Source: CAWGOF01 sp963824225
Lineage (GTDB): Bacteria > Acidobacteriota > Polarisedimenticolia > Polarisedimenticolales > Polarisedimenticolaceae
Reading direction: 5' to 3'
NCBI GenBank assembly: GCA_963824225.1
Contig: CAWGOF010000003.1
Span: 1,736,001 to 1,800,000, forward strand
Length of the DNA stretch: 64,000 nucleotides
Part shown: in pieces, positions 16,923 to 23,720 of the stretch
How positions within the stretch are numbered: the first letter of the stretch is position 1
Layout: the number at the start of each line of letters is the position of its first letter
Program-made: the position numbers and the translations under genes
Notes under the pieces: model-generated
What the model was told of the DNA's origin: nothing
Databases searched by the model: none
What the model saw: the letters and a program-made list of their open reading frames with translations, nothing else

Positions 16923-18098
16923 GTGCGCGCCGCTCGCGCCGAAGTCTCCGTTCGCGCAGTCCGCGAATTCGCGCGGGACGTTCGCGAGGGGCTCGGCGCC
17001 GAGCGGAAGTGGCTGCCGCCGAAGTATCTCTATGACGCGCTGGGGAGCGCACTCTTCGAGGCGATCACCGAGCTGCCGGAGTACGGCCTGACGCGGGCCG
17101 AGGAGCGGATCTTCCACGGGCAAGCCGTGGGGATCGTCCGCGGCCTCCCGCGCGGGATCGACGTGGCCGAGCTCGGCGCCGGGAGCGGCCGCAAGACATC
17201 GGTGCTGCTCGACGCCATTCTCGACCGGCAGCCCGCCGTGTCCTACTCCGCCGTCGACCTGTCGGCCGCGGCGCTGGCGCACTGCGCCCAGGTCGTCGGG
17301 AGCCGTGCGCGGGTCGAGTTCCGGCCGATCGAAACCACGTACCTCGAGGGCCTGGCCCGCGTGGAGCGCCGGCCGGGGACCCCGCTGCTGCTGCTGTTCC
17401 TGGGCAGCAACATCGGGAACCTCCGCGCGCGAGAGCAGATCGCGTTCTTGACCGACGTGCGCGCGTGCCTACGCGAGGGCGACGCGCTGCTTCTCGGGGC
17501 CGACCTCGTGAAGCCCGTCGAGCAGCTCCTCGCGGCGTACGACGACCCGCTCGGGGTCACGGCGGCGTTCGACCTCAACGTGCTGGCCCGGATCAACCGC
17601 GAGCTCGACGGCGATTTCGACCTCGATGCGTTCCGCCACGAGGCCCGCTGGTCGGCGCGCGCGAAGCGCGTCGAGATGCACCTGCGCTCGCGCCGGGCGC
17701 AGGTGGCGACCGTGCGCGCCGCGGGCTGCCGCGTCGTCCTGCGGCGGGGTGAGACGATCTGGACCGAGTCGTCGCACAAGTTCGCCCTCGAGGATCTCGA
17801 CGCCTTGGCCTCGGCCGCCGGTTTCACGAGCGCCGGCGTGTGGGTCGACGACGCGTGGCCGTTTGCCGACGCGCTGTGGGTCGCGGGAGGACGTGGATGG
17901 CCGAACGAGCCTGTGACCACATCGAGGCGATCGCGGACGTCCGGAAAGCCCCGCGGCACGAGTGCGAGGAGTGCGTCAAGATCGGCGGGAAGTGGGTCCA
18001 TCTGCGGACGTGCCAGACGTGCGGGACGACGCGATGCTGCGACAACTCACCGAACCGCCACGCCACGCAGCATGCCCGAGAGAGCCAGCACCCGGTGA
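16923..18098 (+). CDS. egtD: L-histidine N-alpha-methyltransferase EgtD, with an abnormal 3' extension
   Basis: The first ~320 codons are a full EgtD: KYLYDALGSALFEAITELPE, the SAM motif VAELGAGSGRKTSVLLDAI, FLGSNIGN, and the family's usual ending WTESSHKF...DDAWPFADALWVA. It trimethylates histidine to hercynine, the substrate for EgtB. The start is GTG at 16923. Where other EgtD proteins stop, just after ALWVA, this frame runs on for about 70 codons of Arg/Ser/Ala-rich sequence to 18098. That stretch is simply the UBP zinc-finger gene (17897-18166) read in another frame. Either a stop was lost or a base is wrong near 17885-17900. The functional end is probably near 17895. Confidence 0.93.
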   Translation: MRAARAEVSVRAVREFARDVREGLGAERKWLPPKYLYDALGSALFEAITELPEYGLTRAEERIFHGQAVGIVRGLPRGIDVAELGAGSGRKTSVLLDAILDRQPAVSYSAVDLSAAALAHCAQVVGSRARVEFRPIETTYLEGLARVERRPGTPLLLLFLGSNIGNLRAREQIAFLTDVRACLREGDALLLGADLVKPVEQLLAAYDDPLGVTAAFDLNVLARINRELDGDFDLDAFRHEARWSARAKRVEMHLRSRRAQVATVRAAGCRVVLRRGETIWTESSHKFALEDLDALASAAGFTSAGVWVDDAWPFADALWVAGGRGWPNEPVTTSRRSRTSGKPRGTSARSASRSAGSGSICGRARRAGRRDAATTHRTATPRSMPERASTR

Positions 18099-18166
18099 TC
18101 GCCTCGGCCGAGCCGGGCGAACGCTGGCTCTACTGCTACCCGGACGACGCCTACGCCGAGTACTGA
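17897..18166 (+). CDS. UBP-type zinc-finger protein
   Basis: 89 residues, almost entirely one ZnF-UBP domain. It has CDHIEAI, then HECEECVKIGGKWVHLRTCQ, TCGTTRCCDNSPNRHATQH, and HPVIASAEPGERWLYCYPDD. The C-x2-C pairs and spaced His residues are the zinc ligands. In eukaryotes this fold binds the ubiquitin C-terminus; bacterial single-domain versions usually sit beside thioredoxin-reductase-like genes, as here (three bases before the next start). A partner or redox-sensing role for the flavoprotein is inferred. It overlaps the out-of-frame 3' extension of egtD by about 200 bases. Confidence 0.9.
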   Translation: MAERACDHIEAIADVRKAPRHECEECVKIGGKWVHLRTCQTCGTTRCCDNSPNRHATQHARESQHPVIASAEPGERWLYCYPDDAYAEY

Positions 18167-18169
18167 GCC

Positions 18170-19798
18170 ATGGGCCGCGAGTGCAGCACCGCCTTTCCGA
18201 CGCTCGACGAGCAGGAGATGGCCTGCGTCGCGACGCTCGGCCGAGCCCGCACGTTTCGCGACGGCGAGGTGCTGATCGAGGCCGGGACGCAGGACTATCC
18301 GTTCTATGCCGTCCGGTCGGGCGAGGTGGCGATCGTCGAGGACTCGACCGGCGAAACGCGTGACGTCACGGTTCACGCGGCGGGCGAGTTCACGGGTGAC
18401 GTGGACCTGCTGACCGGCCGGCCGGCGCTGATCAGCGCCGTCGCCCGCGGCGACTGCGCGGTCTACGAGGTCGAAGCCAAGCGGATCCGCCAGCTGCTGA
18501 ACGAGATCCCGGCGCTGAGCCAGAAGCTTCTCGATGCGTTCCAGATGCGGCGTGAGCTGCTCGAGGGCAGCGGGTTCCTCGGCGTGCGGGTGCTCGGCTC
18601 GAGCGACTCGAAGGACACGCTCGCGCTGCGCGAGTTCTGCTACAAGAACAAGGTCCCCCACACGTTCGAGGACGTCGACGAGGAGCGCGGACGGAAGGCG
18701 CTCGAGGCGCTGGGCTGCACGCGCGAGGACACGCCGGTCATCGCGTGCAAGCGCGTGAAGCGACATGCCACGCTCGCCGAGTTCGCCGAATGTCTGGGCA
18801 TCTCGCGGGCGATCCCCGACGTGCGGTTCGACATCGCGATCGTCGGCGCGGGGCCCGCGGGACTCGCCGCCGCGGTCTACGCCGGCTCCGAAGGATTGAA
18901 GACGCTCCTCGTCGACCGCATGGGACCGGGCGGTCAGACGGGGCAGAGCTCGTGTATCGAGAACTACCTCGGCTTCCCCGCCGGGCTGTCGGGCGCCGAG
19001 CTCGCGAACCGCGGCTACCTCCAGGCGCTCAAGTTCGGCATCGAGTTCCGCGCGCCCGTGACGGTCGAGCGGATCGAGCGCAAAGAAACCGGTGAGCACG
19101 CGATCTCGCTGTGCAGCGGCCAGCAGGTCCGCGCCCGCGCGATCCTGATCGCGACCGGGGCGTCCTACCGCCGACTGCCGGCCGACGGATGCGAGCGGTT
19201 CGAGGGCGCGGGCGTGTACTACGCCGCCACGTCGGTCGAGGCTCGTGTGTGCGCGGGCGCGGACGCCGTCGTGGTCGGCGGCGGCAACTCCGCGGGCCAG
19301 GCGGCGATGTTCCTGTCGCAGCAGGCGCGGAGCGTCCAGCTCGTGATCCGCGGCGACGATCTGGGCAAGAGCATGTCCCAGTACCTGTGCCACCGCATCG
19401 AGCACGCGCGCAACATCGAGGTCCTGCGCAACACCGAGGTCGAAGCGGTCCACGGCAACCACCGGCTGTCACGCATCGACGTGCGCGACCTAGCGACCGG
19501 CGACCGGCGGACGATCGACTGCGCCGGCCTGTTCAGCTTCATCGGCGCGAAGCCCCACACGGAGTGGCTCGACGACGGCTTCGCCCGCGACGACCACGGC
19601 TTCCTCCAGACGGGTGCGAGCGTGACGACCGATCCGCGCTGGGACGCCCAGCGCAAGCCGTGCGAGCTCGAGACCTCGCGCCCCGGTGTCTTCGCCGCGG
19701 GCGACGTCCGGAGCGGCACGACCAAGCGCTGCGCCTTCGCCGCGGGCGACGGCGCTCTCGGCGTCACCTGCGTCCACTGGTATCTGGGGCAGTCCTGA
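18170..19798 (+). CDS. cyclic-nucleotide-binding thioredoxin-reductase-like flavoprotein
   Basis: 542 residues in three parts. Residues about 8-125 are a cNMP-binding domain (FRDGEVLIEAGTQDYPFYAV, GEFTGDVDLLTGRPALISAV). Residues about 140-215 resemble a thioredoxin/glutaredoxin fold without CxxC (VRVLGSSDSKDTLALREFCY, EDTPVIACKR). Residues about 220-540 are a TrxR-type flavoprotein: FAD motif IVGAGPAGLAAAVYAGSEG, MGPGGQTGQSSCIENYLGFP, NAD(P) motif VVVGGGNSAGQAAMF and the final FAAGDVRSGTTKRCAFAAGD. The redox CxxC that TrxR carries before the NAD(P) motif is missing: the position reads VYYAATSVEA. So it is probably not a thioredoxin reductase but a ligand-gated NAD(P)H oxidoreductase. ATG three bases after the zinc-finger gene. 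Confidence 0.92.
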   Translation: MGRECSTAFPTLDEQEMACVATLGRARTFRDGEVLIEAGTQDYPFYAVRSGEVAIVEDSTGETRDVTVHAAGEFTGDVDLLTGRPALISAVARGDCAVYEVEAKRIRQLLNEIPALSQKLLDAFQMRRELLEGSGFLGVRVLGSSDSKDTLALREFCYKNKVPHTFEDVDEERGRKALEALGCTREDTPVIACKRVKRHATLAEFAECLGISRAIPDVRFDIAIVGAGPAGLAAAVYAGSEGLKTLLVDRMGPGGQTGQSSCIENYLGFPAGLSGAELANRGYLQALKFGIEFRAPVTVERIERKETGEHAISLCSGQQVRARAILIATGASYRRLPADGCERFEGAGVYYAATSVEARVCAGADAVVVGGGNSAGQAAMFLSQQARSVQLVIRGDDLGKSMSQYLCHRIEHARNIEVLRNTEVEAVHGNHRLSRIDVRDLATGDRRTIDCAGLFSFIGAKPHTEWLDDGFARDDHGFLQTGASVTTDPRWDAQRKPCELETSRPGVFAAGDVRSGTTKRCAFAAGDGALGVTCVHWYLGQS

Positions 19799-19812
19799 CA
19801 GGAGGCGATCCC

Positions 19813-20460
19813 ATGGCCTTCCTCGTCCGCGACGAGATCGAGCGCTACGCCGAGGAGCACACGACGCCGCCCGAAGAGCTGCTTGCCGAGCTCGCGGCCG
19901 AAACGCAGGCCACGCTCGCCTCCCCGCAGATGCTGACCGGGCCGATCGAGGGCCGCTTGCTCGAGCTTCTCGTGTTCGCAAGCGGCGCCCGGCGCGTGCT
20001 CGAGCTCGGCACGTACAGCGGCTACTCCGCGCTGTCGATGGCCGCAGGGCTGCCCGAAGGCGGCCGGATCGACACGTGCGAGCTCGACCCCGTGCACGCC
20101 GAGGTGGCGCGGCGCTACATCGCGCGCAGTCCGTACGCGAGCCGGATCCGGGTCCACGTCGGGCCAGCGATCGACACGATCGCACGCCTCGAGGGCGCGT
20201 TCGATCTCGTGTTCATCGACGCCGACAAGGAGAGCTACGTCGCGTACTACGAGGCGGTGCTGCCGCGCCTCTCCGCGCGCAGCCTGATCGTGGTCGACAA
20301 CACCCTGTGGAGCGGGCGGGTGCTCGAGCCGGACGAGTCGCCCGAGACACGAGCGATCGTCGCGTTCAACCGGCACGTGCGCGAAGACCGGCGCGTCGCT
20401 GCGGTGCAGCTGACCGTTCGCGACGGGATCACCCTGATCCGCCCCGTCGCGAGAGGCTGA
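19813..20460 (+). CDS. SAM-dependent O-methyltransferase (CCoAOMT-like family 3)
   Basis: 215 residues, the standard length. SAM motif I is RVLELGTYSGYSALSMAAGL, motif II region is IDTCELDP, and FDLVFIDADKESYVAYYEAV plus VVDNTLWSGRV carry the metal-binding Asp residues and catalytic Lys of the cation-dependent family. Its natural substrate cannot be told; family members methylate catechols and other vicinal diols. AGGAGG lies seven bases before the ATG. It follows the flavoprotein by 14 bases and is probably the last gene of the egtB-egtD run. Confidence 0.92.
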   Translation: MAFLVRDEIERYAEEHTTPPEELLAELAAETQATLASPQMLTGPIEGRLLELLVFASGARRVLELGTYSGYSALSMAAGLPEGGRIDTCELDPVHAEVARRYIARSPYASRIRVHVGPAIDTIARLEGAFDLVFIDADKESYVAYYEAVLPRLSARSLIVVDNTLWSGRVLEPDESPETRAIVAFNRHVREDRRVAAVQLTVRDGITLIRPVARG

Positions 20461-20462
20461 CC

Positions 20463-20663
20463 CTACCGCGGTCGCTCCGCGGCGCACGGGCCGCTCCGGG
20501 GAACGTCGGCCAGCGCCTCGAGCCGGGCCGTCACCGCGGCGACCTGCGCTTCGAGCCGCAGGACGTGGAGCGCGACCTGCTCCGGCCGCGCGGGCTCGGC
20601 GGGCTGCGCTCTAGCCGCCGTCGCGGCCCCGAGCCCCAGCGCGAAAACGGCGAAGCGCCTCAT
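20463..20663 (-). CDS. small exported coiled-coil protein
   Basis: 66 residues: a signal-peptide-like start (MRRFAVFALGLGAATAARAQ), a Pro/Glu linker and an amphipathic helix (EQVALHVLRLEAQVAAVTAR). This is the layout of small periplasmic YbgF-N-like or Lpp-like coiled coils. It fills the space between the methyltransferase and the POTRA/HEAT gene and is divergent from the latter. No family is recognised, and short GC-rich frames can be spurious, but the signal peptide is convincing. Confidence 0.5.
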   Translation of the reverse strand: MRRFAVFALGLGAATAARAQPAEPARPEQVALHVLRLEAQVAAVTARLEALADVPRSGPCAAERPR

Positions 20664-20720
20664 GCGGGTTGTATACGTCCGGGACGGGCAGTTCGGCGGG
20701 CTGGGGTAGGATGGACCGTC

Positions 20721-21685
20721 ATGCTGCTCGCCCTCGTGCTCCACGCCGTTCTGGTCGCGCCGGTCGAGGAAACCCCCTGGACGTGGGCCGGGATCGAGAT
20801 CTTCGGCAACCACACCGTCCCGCGCGCCGAGATCGAGAACCGGATCCCGATCCCGATCGGAGAATCCTACGCGAGCGGCGACGCGCCGTTCTGGAAGGAC
20901 GCCTGCGCCGACGTCGAGAAGCGGCTCGCGTTTGTCAAAGTCGTTTGTGGAGATCGGCCGTTGATGGTCTTCCCCGGAAGGAAGGTCTATCCGATCGTCG
21001 GCATCGTCGAGAAGGGTCACGAACGCGTGCTCGAGTTCCGGGCGGCCCCGACCGGCAGCGATCCGTTCGCCAACGACGAGATGGTGACGCTGAGCGCCGA
21101 GCTGGGAAAGAAGACCATGGCGGCGGCGATGGCTGGGCATGCGTACAAAGAGAGCGCGGGTACCTGACCTACACCGATCCCAAGGGTCAGAACGAAGATG
21201 TGGGTCCCCTCGTCGAGCGGCTCGCGCAGATCGTCCCCCAGCATCGTGCGAACCTGTTCGACGTCTTGCGGCACGAGCGGGACCTGAACCATCGACGGGC
21301 GGCGGCGACGCTCCTGAACTGGTTGGGAGAGGATCCGGACCAGATGCTCGCAGACACGATGCCGCTCCTGGATGATCCCGATGGCGGTGTGCGCAACAAC
21401 CTGTCCCGATTCATGACCCAGTTCGTCGGCAAGGTCCGGTCGAAGCGCCTGCGACATCGGCTGATCGACAGCTTCTTGCTGCAGATTCAGCGGCCGAGCC
21501 ATGGAGACAGGAACAAGGGGGTCTACGACCTGCTGTTCATGGCCCAGGCATCTCCTGCCGACTGCAAGTACATCCGGCGCCGCGGTACGGAACCGATCCA
21601 CTACCTGGCGGACAACAGCATCGTGTTCAACGTCCGCGACCCGGCTCAGGAACTCCTCGCGCTCGTGGAGCCGAAAAAGCCCTGA
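20721..21685 (+). CDS. exported POTRA-like/HEAT-repeat protein, frameshifted
   Basis: Two frames make one protein of about 320 residues. The first (20721 to a stop at 21165-21167) has a signal peptide, then a POTRA-like stretch IEIFGNHTVPRAEIENRIPI, and ends GHAYKESAGT. The next frame takes over with RGYLTYTDPKGQNEDVGPL and continues through helical HEAT-like repeats (RRAAATLLNWLGEDPDQ, LLDDPDGGVRNNLSRFM) to 21685. The join lies in aaagagagcgcgg near 21146-21158; removing one AG would restore KERGYLTY. POTRA plus HEAT suggests an envelope scaffold. A two-base slip in the AG repeat could be an assembly error or real inactivation. Confidence 0.75.
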
Positions 21686-21718
21686 CCCCGCAGCTGGCCG
21701 GAAAGTTTTTCCGTCCGC

Positions 21719-22129
21719 ATGGCTCCTTCTTGCATGAAGAAGGTCCCGTGGCGTGATCTCGCGCTGTGGCTACCGACCCTGTTCCTGGTCTGGGTCTTCC
21801 TGCGTCAGGGAGCGGCCAAGTTCTCGGACACGAGCGGCTGGGCCCGGGCGTTCGAGGTCTGGCACTTTCCGGTCTGGTTCCGCATCCTGATTGGGTGCTG
21901 CGAGACGGTTGCCGCCATCCTGCTCTTGACCCGCCGCACCGCTCCGATCGGGGCGGCGTTGATCGCGCTCGTGATGCTCGGTGGGATGGCCACGCACATC
22001 TACTGGGGCCGTCCGTCCCAGGTGACGAGCGAGGTGCTCCCGCTCGTGCTGTCGCTGATCGTGCTGTGGGGTCGCTGGCGTCACCTGGCCGCGTTCGCCT
22101 CGAGCTGGCGCCGCCCGCGTGAGCGGTAA
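21719..22129 (+). CDS. DoxX-like integral membrane protein
   Basis: 136 residues with four hydrophobic helices (LALWLPTLFLVWVF, VWFRILIGCCETVAAILLL, IGAALIALVMLGGMATHIYW, LPLVLSLIVLWG) and the DoxX/DoxX-like signature around LRQGAAKF and a helix-2 GCCE. DoxX-like proteins are linked to membrane redox or thiol stress, with roles often undefined. The start could be ATG at 21719 or 21734; neither has a strong Shine-Dalgarno. Its end overlaps the GTG start of the sigma factor by 11 bases, so the two are co-translated. Confidence 0.8.
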   Translation: MAPSCMKKVPWRDLALWLPTLFLVWVFLRQGAAKFSDTSGWARAFEVWHFPVWFRILIGCCETVAAILLLTRRTAPIGAALIALVMLGGMATHIYWGRPSQVTSEVLPLVLSLIVLWGRWRHLAAFASSWRRPRER

Positions 22130-23000
22130 ACCCGCATCCGACATCGGCAGCCTCGTGCGTCGCGCACGGAGCTCGGGTGTCGCGCTCCAGGATCGGCAGG
22201 CGGCCTTCTCCGCGCTCGTCGAGCGGTTCGAGGAGATGGCGCTATGCACCGCCCTTCGCGCGTGTGGGGACGTCGAGCTCGCGCGCGACGCGTGTCAGGA
22301 AGCGTTCGTCGTCGCCTGGCGCACGCTTTCGACCCTCCGCGATCCCGAGGCGTTCGGCGGATGGCTCAAGTGCCTGGTCCGGACGCACGGAGCGCGCGCT
22401 CGCCGCAAGCAAACGGACGCACCGGACATCGCAGAGGGTGGGCCACCGGCGAGCGATGCCGAGCTGGTGCGTCGCGAGACGGAGCGCCGGATTCGAAGCG
22501 CGGTGGCGCGGCTGCCGGCCAACGAGCGCGAGGCCGTCCTCCTCGTCTACTTCCTCGGGGAGTCGCTCGAGGTCGTCGCGCGTGTGCAGGGCATCAGCGT
22601 CGGCAACGCGGGCAAGCGGATCTATTCCGCCCGCTTGCACCTGCGCCAGTCGCTCCCGCGAGACGTCACCCGCACGCTTCTCGCCGATGCGCCGATGCCG
22701 GCCTTTGCGCAACGCGTCGCTGCCGGCCTGCTCGACGAGTTCGTCGGCGAGTACCGCTTCCCCGAGCGTCCGACGCAGCGCGTTGTCCTCCGCCGCGAAG
22801 GGAGCCTCCTCGTGAGCTACGCCGGCGGCCAGCGCCACATCCTGGCCGGCCGAGAGAAAGACTCGCTCGTGACCACGGAGTACGATGGCGAAGCGCGCTT
22901 CCGGCGCGATCGACAGGGTCGGGTCAGCCACTTCGCGTACTACGAGTTCGGCCGGCGCTTGGGCGTCGCGCGCAAGATCTCCCCCGGAGTGGCCTGCTAG
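22119..23000 (+). CDS. ECF sigma factor with C-terminal DUF3471-like extension
   Basis: 293 residues. Region 2: LVERFEEMALCTALRACGD, ARDACQEAFVVAWRTLSTL. Region 4: AVARLPANEREAVLLVYFLG, then the helix-turn-helix ESLEVVARVQGISVGNAGKRI. About 95 residues follow (LLDEFVGEYRFPER, VVLRREGSLLVSYAGGQ, RFRRDRQGRVSHFAYYEFG), reading like the small beta-domain DUF3471. C-terminal extensions on ECF factors often replace a separate anti-sigma factor, and no anti-sigma gene lies here. The start GTG lies inside the DoxX gene. Its target promoters are unknown. Confidence 0.88.
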   Translation: MSGKPASDIGSLVRRARSSGVALQDRQAAFSALVERFEEMALCTALRACGDVELARDACQEAFVVAWRTLSTLRDPEAFGGWLKCLVRTHGARARRKQTDAPDIAEGGPPASDAELVRRETERRIRSAVARLPANEREAVLLVYFLGESLEVVARVQGISVGNAGKRIYSARLHLRQSLPRDVTRTLLADAPMPAFAQRVAAGLLDEFVGEYRFPERPTQRVVLRREGSLLVSYAGGQRHILAGREKDSLVTTEYDGEARFRRDRQGRVSHFAYYEFGRRLGVARKISPGVAC

Positions 23001-23048
23001 CCAGTATTTTTTAGAAACGGCTTCACGTCTGGTGCGTTTTACTGGCTA
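22998..23048. repeat. 9-bp perfect inverted repeat spanning the sigma/secreted-protein junction
   Basis: TAGCCAGTA (22998-23006, containing the sigma gene's TAG stop) and TACTGGCTA (23040-23048, containing the A of the next ATG) are exact inverted copies around 33 bases. The spacer is unusually A/T-rich for this DNA. The right arm covers where a Shine-Dalgarno would be; none is visible. It may be an operator, a terminator or a start-masking hairpin. Confidence 0.55.
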
Positions 23049-23617
23049 TGAGACGCGCATGGATCGCAACGCTCTCGGTGGTGGTCATGTTGGTGAGCGG
23101 CAGGAGTACTCGCGCTCAAGACGACGCCAAGGTACGAACGGAGCTAGACGCCCAGTACAGGAGGCTGGCCGAGGCTCATGACAAGGAGGACCTCGGCGCC
23201 ATCGTCGGCCTGAAGACGGCCGATTTCCACGCCATCTTTCCCGACGGCAAGGTGGGCGACAGCCGAGTGATGGAGCAGTACTCGAAGCAGTTCCTGGAGT
23301 CGAACGAGCCGCCGTATGACATCCGGGTCACGATCCAGACGCTGACGGTCTCCGAGCACAAGCTGATCGCCGTGGCCGAGGTGGTCCAGGAGGTGACGCG
23401 ATATCGAGAGCTGGGCGGCCAGCGTCGCAAGGTCGCCACCAGCGTCCTTCAGCGTGAGACGTGGGCGAAGGCGACCGACGGTTGGAAGCTCAAGTCGGTC
23501 GATAACGTTCGGGACCAGAAGCGGTTCGTGGATGGGAAGCGCGTCGATCCGAGCAAGCCGTACGACCCAGATGCTCCGCCGTACGACCCAGACCATGGTG
23601 GAACGACGAGGCCCTGA
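23048..23617 (+). CDS. exported NTF2-like (SnoaL/DUF4440-type) protein
   Basis: 189 residues. Signal peptide at 1-23 (IATLSVVVMLVSGRSTRAQ). The mature part begins with a long helix (AQYRRLAEAHDKEDLGAIV), then strands including VTIQTLTVSEHKLIAVAEV and RETWAKATDGWKLKSVDNV. That is the cone-shaped NTF2-like fold used by SnoaL and DUF4440 proteins; exported ones are usually of unknown role. The C-terminus is Pro/Asp-rich (SKPYDPDAPPYDPDHGG). It follows the ECF sigma gene by 47 bases and may be regulated by it or by the inverted repeat that abuts its start. Confidence 0.8.
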   Translation: MRRAWIATLSVVVMLVSGRSTRAQDDAKVRTELDAQYRRLAEAHDKEDLGAIVGLKTADFHAIFPDGKVGDSRVMEQYSKQFLESNEPPYDIRVTIQTLTVSEHKLIAVAEVVQEVTRYRELGGQRRKVATSVLQRETWAKATDGWKLKSVDNVRDQKRFVDGKRVDPSKPYDPDAPPYDPDHGGTTRP

Positions 23618-23720
23618 AACGTTCCTCGATACGCTCGACGGGGCGATCCACTCGCGGGGCGCTGAAGGTCCTGCCGTTCTTCTGCACGGCCACGCCTACC
23701 TCCGATTGTCGCGACGAGGC

